The notes under the pieces are model-generated. The model was not told the DNA's origin and searched no databases. It saw only the letters and a list, made by a program, of their open reading frames with translations. Positions 32,867-41,776 of a DNA stretch of 64,000 nt are shown in pieces (position 1 is the stretch's first letter; every line of letters starts with the position of its first letter). A program made the position numbers and the translations under genes. This DNA comes from Pseudodonghicola sp048268305 (GTDB lineage Bacteria; Pseudomonadota; Alphaproteobacteria; Rhodobacterales; Rhodobacteraceae). The stretch lies in the NCBI RefSeq assembly GCF_048268305.1, contig NZ_JBLWVT010000003.1, positions 186,001-250,000 of the forward strand, given 5' to 3'.

Positions 32867-34051
32867 TTACTGCAGATCGGCGAAGGCCGCTTTCAGCCGG
32901 TCGCAGGCCTCGGCGATGCGGGCGCGTTGGGTGCCCAGGTTGAACCGCAGGAAGTCGTCGCCGCCCAGCCCGAAGCTCGGTCCGTGGTTGGCGGCGATCT
33001 TCGCGTCCTTCTCGACCCGGGCGGTGAATTCCTCCCGGCTCATCCCGGTGCCGGAGAAATCGACCCAGGCGAGGAAAGTGCCTTCGAGCGGCATGGATTG
33101 CAGCCCGGGAATGGCATTGACCGCAGCGTCGAACAGGGTCCGGTTACCGTCGAGATAGGCCATCAGATCGTCGACCCAGGCCGCACCCTCGGGCGAATAG
33201 GCGGCGATCGCCACCGCCTGGCCGACCGAGTTGGGCGACAGGTGCAGCGCCTCCATCCGGTCAGCGAAGGGGGCGCGCAGGCCGGCGTCGGGGATGATCA
33301 CATTGCCGGTATGCAGCCCCGCGACGTTGAAGGTCTTGGACGGCGCGGTCAGCATGATCACCCGGTCATTGGCGGCAGGGTCCACCGCCGCCATCGGGAT
33401 GTGCTTTTGCCCGGGATAGATCAGGTCGTGATGAATCTCGTCCGAGACCAGCAGAAGATCATGCCGCTTGCAGAAGTCGATCACCCCCTGCAGCTCGGCC
33501 CGGGTCCAGACCCGGCCGCCCGGGTTGTGCGGTGAGCAGAAGACCACCATCCGGGCCTTGTCGGTCACCAGCTTGTCCCAGGCGTCGAAATCCAGGTCGT
33601 AATGCCCGTTGTCGTTCACCATCGGGCATTCCACCACCTTGCGGCCGGCGGCATGGATCACCTTGGCGAAGGCGTGATAGACCGGCGTGAACAGCAGGAT
33701 CTCATCGCCGGCCTCGGTATAGGCGTCCAGGCACATGCCCACGGCATTCACCAATCCGGTGGTGGTGAAGATCGCCTCGGCCTCGATCTCCCAGTCATGG
33801 CGGGTCTTCATCCACCAGCGGATCGCGTCGGTATAGGGCTTGCTGTAGTCGACATAGCCGAAAACGCCGTGGGCGACCATTTCGCTGATCTTGTTCAGGA
33901 TCACATCGGGCGCCTTGAAGTCGGTGTCGGCCACCCACATCGGGATCCCCTCGTCGGGAGAGACGCCAAAGATCGTCTCCATCCGGTCCCATTTGGCGCA
34001 ATCCGTGCCGCGCCGGTCAACAATCTCGTCGAAATTCATCGGGGTGGTCAT
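32867..34051 (-). CDS. MalY/PatB-type cystathionine beta-lyase
   Basis: A 394-residue PLP enzyme of the aminotransferase I/II fold. It has IPMWVADTDFKAP, the cofactor-binding CSPHNPGGRVWT and SDEIHHDLIYPG, and the PLP Lys239 in TAPSKTFNVAGLHTGNVII. Members cleave C-S bonds of cystathionine or cysteine and supply homocysteine or sulfide. The start is the ATG at 34051; the frame continues upstream but without a ribosome site. Confidence 0.9.
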   Translation of the reverse strand: MTTPMNFDEIVDRRGTDCAKWDRMETIFGVSPDEGIPMWVADTDFKAPDVILNKISEMVAHGVFGYVDYSKPYTDAIRWWMKTRHDWEIEAEAIFTTTGLVNAVGMCLDAYTEAGDEILLFTPVYHAFAKVIHAAGRKVVECPMVNDNGHYDLDFDAWDKLVTDKARMVVFCSPHNPGGRVWTRAELQGVIDFCKRHDLLLVSDEIHHDLIYPGQKHIPMAAVDPAANDRVIMLTAPSKTFNVAGLHTGNVIIPDAGLRAPFADRMEALHLSPNSVGQAVAIAAYSPEGAAWVDDLMAYLDGNRTLFDAAVNAIPGLQSMPLEGTFLAWVDFSGTGMSREEFTARVEKDAKIAANHGPSFGLGGDDFLRFNLGTQRARIAEACDRLKAAFADLQ

Positions 34052-34148
34052 CAGCTGTCTCCGTCTGCTTGCGCGCGAGGCTAGCGGGAATGACACCGGG
34101 TGCAAGGGGGGCGTTGCGAAGACGCGGGTCATCGCCTAAATCAGGGCC

Positions 34149-34667
34149 ATGAAACGTTCGATCATTATTCACCCCGACCCACGCCTCAAGAAGGTTTGCG
34201 CCCCCGTCGCCGATCTGTCGGACGATCTGCGCAAGCTGGCGGATGACATGCTGGAAACCATGTATGACGCGCCGGGCGTAGGTCTGGCCGCGCCACAGGT
34301 GGGGGTGCTCGACCGGTTGATCGTGCTCGACTGCGTCAAGGACAAGGGCGATGCGCCGCATCCGCTGATCATGTTCAATCCCAAGGTGATCGCCTCTTCG
34401 GACGAGTTGAACACCTATGAGGAGGGCTGTCTGTCGATCCCCGAGCAATATGCCGAGGTGACCCGCCCCAAGGTGGTGGATGTCACCTGGATCGACCGTG
34501 ACGGCAAGGAGCGGAAGGAAACCTTCGACGGGCTCTGGGCGACCTGCGTGCAGCACGAGATCGACCATCTGAACGGCAAGCTCTTCATTGATTATCTCGG
34601 GCCGATGAAACGGCAGATGATCACCCGCAAGATGCAGAAGCTGAAGCGCGACAGGGCGCGGGTCTGA
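34149..34667 (+). CDS. def: Peptide deformylase (active copy 1)
   Basis: A 172-residue metalloenzyme that removes the N-formyl group from new proteins. All three motifs are intact: GVGLAAPQVG (43-52), EEGCLSIP with metal Cys94, and QHEIDHLNG with His136, catalytic Glu137 and His140. It is the first of three tandem deformylase genes upstream of fmt. One base separates it from copy 2. Confidence 0.96.
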   Translation: MKRSIIIHPDPRLKKVCAPVADLSDDLRKLADDMLETMYDAPGVGLAAPQVGVLDRLIVLDCVKDKGDAPHPLIMFNPKVIASSDELNTYEEGCLSIPEQYAEVTRPKVVDVTWIDRDGKERKETFDGLWATCVQHEIDHLNGKLFIDYLGPMKRQMITRKMQKLKRDRARV

Positions 34668-34668
34668 C

Positions 34669-35172
34669 ATGGTGTCGTTGCCGATCCTGAAATGGCCCGA
34701 TCCGCGGCTGGCGCAGCGGTGTGCCCCCGTCGGGGCGGGAGAGGATCTCTCCGCTCTGATCTCCGAGATGTTCGCCACCATGTATGACGCGCCCGGCCGT
34801 GGCCTCGCCGCGCCGCAGGTGGGGGTGATGAAGCGCTTCTTCGTCATGGACGTCACCTGGAAGGAAGGCACGCCGAGCCCCGAGGTGATGATCAACCCCG
34901 AGATCACCGACCGATCCGCCACGCTGGTCGAGGGCGAGGAGGGGTGTCTGTCGATCCCGGGCATCACCGCCGTGGTGTCGCGGCCCGACTGGGTGGTGAT
35001 GGACTGGACCGATGCCGAGGGCCGGCGCCAGAGCCGCAGGCTGGACGGCTTCGCCGCCCGCTGCGCCCAGCACGAACTCGACCACCTGGACGGGCTGGTG
35101 ACCTTTGATCGTCTTGCCCCCGGCGCGCGGGAGGCGGCCTTGGCGGCCTATCAGGGGAAAACTCCGGCATGA
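34669..35172 (+). CDS. def: Peptide deformylase (copy 2, probably active)
   Basis: A 167-residue paralogue. Motif 2 EEGCLSIPG keeps the metal Cys93 and motif 3 QHELDHLDG keeps His135, Glu136 and His139. Motif 1 is GRGLAAPQVG, with Arg in place of Val beside the pocket, which may shift substrate preference. The C-terminus is short and lacks the basic helix of copy 1. It overlaps copy 3 by ATGA. Confidence 0.92.
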   Translation: MVSLPILKWPDPRLAQRCAPVGAGEDLSALISEMFATMYDAPGRGLAAPQVGVMKRFFVMDVTWKEGTPSPEVMINPEITDRSATLVEGEEGCLSIPGITAVVSRPDWVVMDWTDAEGRRQSRRLDGFAARCAQHELDHLDGLVTFDRLAPGAREAALAAYQGKTPA

Positions 35173-35666
35173 CCGCGCGCCTCTGCCTGCCCTGGCCCGA
35201 CAAGCGTCTGCGTACCCCGGCCCAGCCGGTGGAGGCGATCACCGACGACATTCGCGCCATCTGGACCGACATGATCGACACGATGGAGGAGATGCCGGGG
35301 GTGGGCCTTGCCGCGCCGCAGATCGGGGTGATGCTGCGGCTGGCCGTGGTCGATGCCTCGGACAGCCGGGGGCAGGCGGTGCGCATGGCCAATCCGGAAA
35401 TCCTGCACGCTTCGGTGCAACTGCGCCCGCATGAGGAAGCCTCGCCCAACCTGCCCGGGGTATCGGCCAAGATCGAGCGGCCGCGCGCGGTGACGGTGCG
35501 GTTCCTGAACGAGCGGGGCGAGATCGAAGACCGGGATTTCGTCGGTCTCTGGGCGACCTCGGTCCAGCATCAGATCGACCACCTGAACGGCCGGATGTAT
35601 TTCGACAATCTCAGCAAGGTCAAACGCGACATGCTGCTGCGCAAGGCCCGCAAGCTGGCCGGCTGA
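35169..35666 (+). CDS. Peptide deformylase-like protein lacking catalytic residues
   Basis: A 165-residue third tandem copy with the deformylase fold and a good motif 1 (GVGLAAPQIG). Motif 2 EGCLS has become EASPN, so the metal Cys is Ser92. Motif 3 is QHQIDHLNG, so the catalytic Glu is Gln135, although both His remain. The reading frame is intact and the rest is well conserved (PNLPGVSAKIERPRAVTVRF, basic C-terminal helix KRDMLLRKARKLAG). It is probably a pseudoenzyme with a binding role, for example at the ribosome exit, or a new activity. Confidence 0.9.
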   Translation: MTARLCLPWPDKRLRTPAQPVEAITDDIRAIWTDMIDTMEEMPGVGLAAPQIGVMLRLAVVDASDSRGQAVRMANPEILHASVQLRPHEEASPNLPGVSAKIERPRAVTVRFLNERGEIEDRDFVGLWATSVQHQIDHLNGRMYFDNLSKVKRDMLLRKARKLAG

Positions 35667-35774
35667 GCGGTCAAGTGACGCGGCGTTCCGCCCCGGCCCG
35701 ATGCTTTGGTCATTGCAACCGCCCGCTGCCTTGCGCCCATTTTGCGCGGGAAAGGCCAGTCAGGGAGGATGCAG

Positions 35775-36236
35775 ATGGCTGAGGATACGTTGGGTTTCAT
35801 CCCCTTCGAGCGTTTCGAGATCGGGCAGGTGCAGGAATTCGGCGCCTATGAGGTGACCAAGGAAGAGGTCATCGAATTCGCCAGCAAATACGACCCGCAG
35901 TTCTTTCACCTCGACGAGGAAGCGGCGAAACAGTCGCTGTTTGGCGGTCTCTGTGCCAGCGGCTGGCATACCTGCGCCATGACCATGGCGATGATGGTGG
36001 AGCATCTGGACCGGACCGGCCGGTCGCTGGGCTCGCCGGGGATCGATTCGCTGAAATGGCTCAAGCCGGTCTATCCCGGCGAGGTGCTGTCGGTGCGGAT
36101 GGAGGTTCTGGAACTGACCCCGTCGAAAAGCCGGCCGATCGGTTTCGTGAAGAATAGGGTCACGGTCAGCAAACAGGACGGCGTGCCGGTGATGGAATTC
36201 ATCAGCAACGGCATCTTTCCCCGCACCGAGGGCTGA
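35775..36236 (+). CDS. MaoC family dehydratase (hot-dog fold)
   Basis: A 153-residue hot-dog protein. It has FERFEIGQVQEFGAYEVTKE, then the hydratase motif region YDPQFFHLDEEAAKQSLFGG with the Asp/His pair and LCASGWHTCAMTMAMM. It is likely an enoyl-CoA hydratase-type enzyme of unknown substrate. The start is the ATG at 35775 with GGGAGGAT upstream. It lies between the deformylase trio and fmt, though it is not related to translation. Confidence 0.87.
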   Translation: MAEDTLGFIPFERFEIGQVQEFGAYEVTKEEVIEFASKYDPQFFHLDEEAAKQSLFGGLCASGWHTCAMTMAMMVEHLDRTGRSLGSPGIDSLKWLKPVYPGEVLSVRMEVLELTPSKSRPIGFVKNRVTVSKQDGVPVMEFISNGIFPRTEG

Positions 36237-36319
36237 GGCACTGCCAAAGCTGGACACCGGGCGGCGCATGGCTAAGGTGCGCCGCAATTGAAGGCCGGCG
36301 GCAAGGCGGAGGTTTGGCA

Positions 36320-37225
36320 ATGCGTATCATCTTCATGGGAACCCCCGATTTCTCGGTCCCGGTGCTCGACGCGCTGGTCGAGGCGGGTCATGAGATCGCC
36401 GCCGTCTATTGCCAGCCGCCGCGCCCCGCCGGTCGTGGCAAGAAGGATCGCCCCAGCCCGGTGCAGGCGCGGGCCGAGACGCTGGGGCTGACCGTGCGCC
36501 ATCCCACCAGTCTGAAGACGCCCGAGGCGCAGGCGGAGTTTGCCGCGCTGAAGGCCGATATCGCGGTGGTGGTCGCCTATGGGCTGATCCTGCCGCAGGC
36601 GGTGCTCGATGCGCCGGCGAAGGGCTGCCTCAATATCCACGCGAGCCTGTTGCCACGCTGGCGCGGGGCGGCGCCGATCCATCGCGCCATCATGGCGGGG
36701 GATGCCGAAACCGGCGTCTGCATCATGCAGATGGAGGCCGGGCTCGACACCGGGCCGGTGCTGTTGCGCGAGGCCACCCGGATCGGCGCGGAAGAGACCA
36801 CCGAGCAGCTGCATGACCGGCTCTCCGCCATGGGCGCGGCGCTGATCGTCACCGCGCTGGCGCGGCTTGACGACCTGAAGCCCGAGCCGCAGCCCGATGA
36901 GGGCGTCACCTATGCCACCAAGATCGACAAGGCCGAGGCGAAGATCGACTGGTCGCTGCCGGCGGTTGAGGTCGACCGCAAGATCCGTGGCCTTTCCCCT
37001 TTCCCCGGCGCCTGGTGCGAGGTCGAGGGGGAGCGGTTGAAGCTTCTGGCCTCGCGGCTGGCCTCGGGCGGCGGCGCGCCGGGCGAGGTGCTGGATGACG
37101 CGCTGACTGTCGCCTGCGGCGAGGGGGCGATACAACTGACCCGCTTGCAAAGGGCGGGCAAGGGGGCGCAGGATACCGAGACCTTCCTGCGCGGCCGCCC
37201 GGTGCCCAAGGGCACGCGTCTCTGA
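36320..37225 (+). CDS. fmt: Methionyl-tRNA formyltransferase
   Basis: A 301-residue enzyme that formylates initiator Met-tRNA with 10-formyl-THF. The signatures are MRIIFMGTPDFSVPVLDAL, the folate-site NIHASLLPRWRGAAPIHRAI, and a C-terminal OB-like domain (from KIDWSLPAVEVDRKIRGLSP). The ATG at 36320, 7 bases after GGAGG, is preferred over an in-frame TTG six bases earlier. Together with the deformylase genes it makes the formyl-Met cycle. Confidence 0.96.
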   Translation: MRIIFMGTPDFSVPVLDALVEAGHEIAAVYCQPPRPAGRGKKDRPSPVQARAETLGLTVRHPTSLKTPEAQAEFAALKADIAVVVAYGLILPQAVLDAPAKGCLNIHASLLPRWRGAAPIHRAIMAGDAETGVCIMQMEAGLDTGPVLLREATRIGAEETTEQLHDRLSAMGAALIVTALARLDDLKPEPQPDEGVTYATKIDKAEAKIDWSLPAVEVDRKIRGLSPFPGAWCEVEGERLKLLASRLASGGGAPGEVLDDALTVACGEGAIQLTRLQRAGKGAQDTETFLRGRPVPKGTRL

Positions 37226-37244
37226 GCGAAAGAGGATTGACCGG

Positions 37245-37481
37245 ATGTACATGACGCTGATGGGGACGGTGGTGATCGCGGGGATCATCGGATACGCGTC
37301 GGAGAAATCCGGCTTTACCCGCAACGGCATCATCCCCTCGATCATTATCTGCATCGGCGGGGCCTTCCTGTTCTATTTCATCCGGGTGATGTTCGGCATA
37401 GGCTTTCATTCCGCCGGGATGAACGCCATCGTCTCGTCGATCGGGGCGCTGATCATCGTGCCCTTCCACTGGAGGAAATGA
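37245..37481 (+). CDS. Small membrane protein of unknown function
   Basis: A 78-residue protein with two to three hydrophobic segments (LMGTVVIAGIIGYASEKSGF, IIPSIIICIGGAFLFYFIRV, GMNAIVSSIGALIIVPFHW). The size and glycine-rich helices resemble the GlsB/YeaQ group found immediately downstream, but the sequence is divergent. It lies 19 bases after fmt and 3 bases before its partner. Confidence 0.72.
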   Translation: MYMTLMGTVVIAGIIGYASEKSGFTRNGIIPSIIICIGGAFLFYFIRVMFGIGFHSAGMNAIVSSIGALIIVPFHWRK

Positions 37482-37484
37482 GCC

Positions 37485-37721
37485 GTGGGCATCGTCGCCT
37501 TGATCATCATCGGCGCCGCCGCCGGTTTCCTGGCGACGCGGATCATGCGGATCGAGGCCGATATTCCCACCACCATGCTGATCGGCATCGTCGGCGCGCT
37601 GGTCGGCGGCCTGGTGCTCAGGGCGCTGCTGACGATGATGGGGGCCCTGGCGGGTTTTGTCGGCGCGGTGCTGGGCGCGCTGGTGGTGATCTGGGTCTGG
37701 CAGACCTATCTGAAACGCTAG
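37485..37721 (+). CDS. GlsB/YeaQ/YmgE-like stress membrane protein
   Basis: A 78-residue protein with three membrane helices of the transglycosylase-associated (YeaQ) type: IVALIIIGAAAGFLATRIMR, TTMLIGIVGALVGGLVLRAL and GFVGAVLGALVVIWVWQTYL. The GTG start lies 3 bases after the preceding gene, so the two are co-translated. The family is linked to stress responses but its biochemistry is unknown. Confidence 0.8.
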   Translation: MGIVALIIIGAAAGFLATRIMRIEADIPTTMLIGIVGALVGGLVLRALLTMMGALAGFVGAVLGALVVIWVWQTYLKR

Positions 37722-37958
37722 ATCGGCCGGCTGCATGCGGTTCGGGATCGTCGCCGGATGTGGCGGAACGGTTGTCCGAGAGGAATTGCCGACCGGGGGA
37801 AATGGGGCGGTCGCGTCAATGTGACGGTCACGCGTTGGCCCACACCGATGGCGTCATCAGGCGATTCGGTGCGGGCTGCGTCCTTGGTGCCCCTTCCTGC
37901 AGCGCGATATCGTGATAGGATCGGCGAACGGATGTCCCATAGCCCGGGGGAACTTCTT

Positions 37959-38975
37959 ATGCTTGAGACTGCGCTGGTGGAGGACAGGCGAGGGGCCGCG
38001 TTGCTCGAGGGGCAACTGACCAATTCGCGCGATTGGGCGGATGTCGATGCCTTCTGCCACAACACCTATATGCCACTGCAAATCCGCCCGCTGCAAAAGG
38101 GCGCGCGACCGGATGCGACCCTGCGCCGGGTGGAAATCGGCCAGATCACCCTGAGCCGGTTTTGTTTCGGCGTTCCCACCCGGGTCGAGGATTTCGATCC
38201 CGCCGCCGGCAATATCATCGTGCTGAATACCCTGCGGGGGCGGGTGCGACATCCGCTGGCTGGCGACACCGAGGTCGAGACCCGGCCAGGCGACAGCTAT
38301 GTCGTCGATTGCAGTCGGACCGAATATTGGAATGTCGCGAACGGTGCCGATCTGCAGTTCAACCTGACCATCCCGCATCGGCTGATGGAGGAAACCGCGG
38401 AGCGCTGGTATGGCTTCGTGCCCGACGATCGGCTCTGGACCAGTCGGATCGCCTTTGGCGGCGCGCAATCCTCCTGGCTGTCGCTGCTCGATTACGCTGC
38501 CCGGTCGCTCGATGCCCGTCAGGGCGGGGTTCCGGATGCGCTGATTGCCCGGCGGATCGAAGAAACCCTGGCGATCGACCTGCTGCGGCACTGGGCCGAG
38601 GGGGCGGAGATCGACTTGGAGACCGGGGCCCGCGCTGCGGCCCCCCGCTATGTCCGCGATGCCGAACGGCTGATGCAGGAGCAGGCGGACCGGGCTCCGA
38701 CGGTGGGCGATATCGCCGGGCAGCTCGGGATCACCGCGCGCAGCCTGTCGGCGGGATTTCGGCGGTTTCGCGGGATCACACCGCACGGCTATCTGAACGC
38801 GCAGCGGCTGGACGGGCTGCGGGCGGCACTTCTTGAGGCGCGCCGGGGGCAGACCGTTGCCTCGATCGCGGCGGGACGGGGCTATGTCAATCTCGGGGCG
38901 ATGACCGCACGTTATCGCGAGAGGTTCGGGGAGACCCCGGCCGAGACCCTGCGGCAGAGACCCGTGAAAGGTTGA
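37959..38975 (+). CDS. AraC family transcriptional regulator
   Basis: About 338 residues. There is an N-terminal cupin-like AraC-binding domain (about 40-200), and a C-terminal pair of helix-turn-helix motifs (about 235-335: RAPTVGDIAGQLGITARSLS, FRRFRGITPHGYLNAQRLDG, GQTVASIAAGRGYVNLGAMT, YRERFGETPAETLR). The ATG at 37959 follows GGGGGAA; 37932 is an alternative. A zinc alcohol dehydrogenase gene lies 278 bases downstream on the same strand and is a plausible target. Confidence 0.87.
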   Translation: MLETALVEDRRGAALLEGQLTNSRDWADVDAFCHNTYMPLQIRPLQKGARPDATLRRVEIGQITLSRFCFGVPTRVEDFDPAAGNIIVLNTLRGRVRHPLAGDTEVETRPGDSYVVDCSRTEYWNVANGADLQFNLTIPHRLMEETAERWYGFVPDDRLWTSRIAFGGAQSSWLSLLDYAARSLDARQGGVPDALIARRIEETLAIDLLRHWAEGAEIDLETGARAAAPRYVRDAERLMQEQADRAPTVGDIAGQLGITARSLSAGFRRFRGITPHGYLNAQRLDGLRAALLEARRGQTVASIAAGRGYVNLGAMTARYRERFGETPAETLRQRPVKG

Positions 38976-39253
38976 CCCTCGGCGAGGGCTCGGGTCGTGA
39001 GGCGGGGGCTATCCCCTCGGCTCGCCGCTGGAGGCGCATTTCCTTTCCCGAATGGATCGGATGTTTCTTGTTTCGATCGGTTTCCCGCATGCCTTCGTCT
39101 ACAATGGGGACGACCGAAGGCACTAGATAGGCACATTATCAATCAGCCCGCTGCAGAGGTTGCGGAGGGGGCTGTCCCGATGACGGGGCAGAGGCCTTAT
39201 CCGCGGGCAGAGAAATCTGCGACGCTGCAGCTCTATCTGAGGAGGAGACGGCG

Positions 39254-40291
39254 ATGAAAGCCCTCGTATACCAAGGCCCCGGCAAGAAAGACTGGATCGA
39301 GAAGCCGAAGCCGGAGATCGAAAAACCCACCGATGTGATCGTCAAGGTGACCAAGACGACGATCTGCGGCACCGACCTGCATATCCTCAAGGGTGACGTA
39401 CCCGCCGTGACCGAGGGCCGGATTCTCGGCCATGAGGGCGTCGGTATCGTCGAGGCGGTCGGTGATGCGGTGGCCAATTTCAAGCCGGGCGACGCGGTGC
39501 TGATCTCCTGCGTCACCTCCTGCGGCAAATGCGCCAACTGCAAGCGTCAGCTCTATGCCCATTGCGACGACGGCGGCTGGATCCTCGGCCACCTGATCGA
39601 CGGGACGCAGGCCGAATACGTCCGTATCCCGCATGGCGACAACTCGCTTTACCCGATTCCGGCGGATGCCGATGAAGAGGCGCTGGTGATGCTGTCGGAT
39701 ATCATGCCCACCGGTTTCGAGATCGGCGTGCAATATGGCCATGTCAAACCCGGTGACACCATCGCCATCGTCGGCGCCGGTCCGGTTGGCATGTCGGTGC
39801 TGCTGACCGCGCAATTCTATTCGCCCGGCCGGATCGTGATGATCGACATGGATCCGAACCGTCTCGAGGTGGCGAAGACATTCGGCGCCACCCATACGCT
39901 GCAGGTCGGCAAGGACGATATCGTCGCCGAGATCATGACGCTGACCGATGGGCTGGGCGTTGATGTCGCCATCGAGGCGGTGGGCGTGCCGGCGACCTTC
40001 GACACCTGTCAGAAGATCGTCTCGGCCGGCGGCTCGATCGCCAACGTCGGCGTGCATGGCAAATCGGTCGAGCTGCATATCGAAGAGCTCTGGATCAAGA
40101 ACATCAACATCTCGATGGGGCTGGTGAATACCAACACCACGCCGATGCTGCTGAAGACGCTGCAAACGGGCAAGGTGAACCCGGCCGAGCTGATCACCCA
40201 CCGCTTCAAGCTGGACGAGATTCTCGACGCCTATGAGGTCTTCGGGAATGCCGCGCGCGAGAAGGCGATGAAGGTGCTGATCAGCGCCTGA
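39254..40291 (+). CDS. Zinc-dependent alcohol dehydrogenase family protein
   Basis: A 345-residue medium-chain dehydrogenase. The catalytic zinc ligands are Cys in TTICGTDLH and His-Glu in RILGHEGVGIVE. Four structural-zinc cysteines lie in CVTSCGKCANC and AHC. The Rossmann motif is VGAGPVGMSV, followed by Asp in MIDMDPNRLE, which indicates NAD preference. It is close to the class of short-chain primary alcohol and isopropanol-type dehydrogenases. GGAGGAGAC precedes the ATG. It is preceded by an AraC regulator gene and followed by a strong terminator. Confidence 0.92.
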   Translation: MKALVYQGPGKKDWIEKPKPEIEKPTDVIVKVTKTTICGTDLHILKGDVPAVTEGRILGHEGVGIVEAVGDAVANFKPGDAVLISCVTSCGKCANCKRQLYAHCDDGGWILGHLIDGTQAEYVRIPHGDNSLYPIPADADEEALVMLSDIMPTGFEIGVQYGHVKPGDTIAIVGAGPVGMSVLLTAQFYSPGRIVMIDMDPNRLEVAKTFGATHTLQVGKDDIVAEIMTLTDGLGVDVAIEAVGVPATFDTCQKIVSAGGSIANVGVHGKSVELHIEELWIKNINISMGLVNTNTTPMLLKTLQTGKVNPAELITHRFKLDEILDAYEVFGNAAREKAMKVLISA

Positions 40292-40316
40292 TCCGGCTCT
40301 GGCCGACTGCGACAGC

Positions 40317-40359
40317 AACCCGCCCGGAAGGTCTGAGGCCTTTCGGGCGGGTTTTCTTT
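40317..40359 (+). terminator. Rho-independent terminator of the alcohol dehydrogenase gene
   Basis: A long stem with AACCCGCCCG on the left and CGGGCGGGTT on the right, with minor mismatches near the tip, runs into TTTTCTTT, 26 bases after the stop. Confidence 0.92.
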
Positions 40360-40368
40360 ACGGCGGGC

Positions 40369-41757
40369 CTAAAGCGCCAGTCGTTCGGACAGGCTGGCGG
40401 CCAGTGCGGCGCATTGGACCCGGATGTCCGGGATTGCGGTGATTTCCCACAGCGCGCCGCGGGCACAGGGGCCGATGGCGAAGACGCGGTCCGAGGGCCG
40501 GCCGTCGCGGTCGATCAGCCGGGCGTCCTCGGTGGTATCGAGGCCGAGGCGGAGGCTATCGACCCGCGCCGCGCCGCGCGCGATCAGATCGAGGACGACG
40601 GCGGCGCTGGCGGTTTCCGGATCGCGCCGGATGCCGCGGCAGTCGATCACATGGCCCGTCATCCGGCGCAGGTCGCCTGCCGATGTGGTGATTCGGACCT
40701 TGCAGAGGGGACCATCGGGCGTGGCTTCCTCGAAGCGGGCCTTCAGGAGGGCGAGTTGACCTCGGGCCTGAGCTCTGGCGATCACCTCGGCGGACCGGGG
40801 CGGCATGCGGTGGCGGTGAACCTCCCACCAGGAGGCCGCGTGGCGCAGAAAGCGCCGGCGCTCCTCCCGGTCCCAGCTTTGCCAGATTGCGGTGACATGG
40901 GGTCTCACCCCGTCCACTGCGTCGCGCCAGGTTCCACCCTTGGCCTCGGCCTGGCGGGCTTGCCGGCGCAGCCAATGCAGGACCTGGCTGACCGATCCGC
41001 CAATGGGGAGGACATCACGGTCGATCGTCATGGCCGTCGCCGGCGCATGCGCGCGGGGCAGCAGCCCGCGGCGCGACAGGCAGGTGATCTGTCCCCGGTG
41101 GCCGGAGCCGATCAGGGAAACCACATGGTCGACCATCGACAACCCGGTGCCGATGATCACCACCGGCACATCCGGGCTGGCCGGTGGCGTGAAGTCCCAG
41201 CCGCCGCGCAGACCGCCGCCAGGGGTGGGGGAAACCGCATGGCCGGTGGCAAGGATGGCCACATCAGCGCTCAGCACGGCGCCGGTCTTCAGATGGGCCC
41301 TTACCCCGTCGGGGTCGCTGTCGAGGCGGGTGCAGTCGTCGCGCAGGCAGCGCAGCCGACTGTCGTGCCGGCCTTCGGGCTGATCTTCGGTCGGGCCGGC
41401 GATCAGGCTGCCCAGATAGCGCCCATAGGTCTGGCGCCCGACGAAACACGCCCCGGTCGCCTGCGGCGCTTCGCCAGAACGGTGCAGCCAGCGCAGGAAG
41501 TGATCGGGGTCGTCGGGAAAGGCGCTCATGTTGTGGACGCGGGTGTTCAGCAGGTGATCGGGATTGTCGGTGGCATAGGCTATGCCGCAGCCCAGCATGG
41601 CGGATTTCTCGATGATCGTGACCCGTGTCGCCGGAGCGAGGGACAGCAACTGGGCGGCCATCAGCACACCGCTGGCGCCGCCACCGATGATCAGCACATG
41701 GGCGGCGGGGTGGCCGGTGTCGAAGGTCATGGCGGTGTCGGTTGCGGTGTCGCGCAT
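40369..41757 (-). CDS. FAD/NAD(P)-binding protein (HpyO-like hydroxyacyl-CoA or sulfur-related oxidoreductase group)
   Basis: A 462-residue protein with an N-terminal FAD Rossmann motif (VLIIGGGASGVLMAAQLL), GCGIAYATDNPDHLLNTRVH with NMSAFPDDPDHFLRWL (the FAD_NAD-binding_9 hallmark), a central ATG motif (VAILATGHA) and a second GxG motif (VVIIGTGLSMVDHVVSLI). Substrates of this family are mostly unknown; some members handle hydroxylation or N-oxidation. It is the last gene of a three-gene minus-strand unit that diverges from the sulfate transporter. Confidence 0.85.
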   Translation of the reverse strand: MRDTATDTAMTFDTGHPAAHVLIIGGGASGVLMAAQLLSLAPATRVTIIEKSAMLGCGIAYATDNPDHLLNTRVHNMSAFPDDPDHFLRWLHRSGEAPQATGACFVGRQTYGRYLGSLIAGPTEDQPEGRHDSRLRCLRDDCTRLDSDPDGVRAHLKTGAVLSADVAILATGHAVSPTPGGGLRGGWDFTPPASPDVPVVIIGTGLSMVDHVVSLIGSGHRGQITCLSRRGLLPRAHAPATAMTIDRDVLPIGGSVSQVLHWLRRQARQAEAKGGTWRDAVDGVRPHVTAIWQSWDREERRRFLRHAASWWEVHRHRMPPRSAEVIARAQARGQLALLKARFEEATPDGPLCKVRITTSAGDLRRMTGHVIDCRGIRRDPETASAAVVLDLIARGAARVDSLRLGLDTTEDARLIDRDGRPSDRVFAIGPCARGALWEITAIPDIRVQCAALAASLSERLAL

Positions 41758-41776
41758 TGTGGAAACTCCCCAAGCG

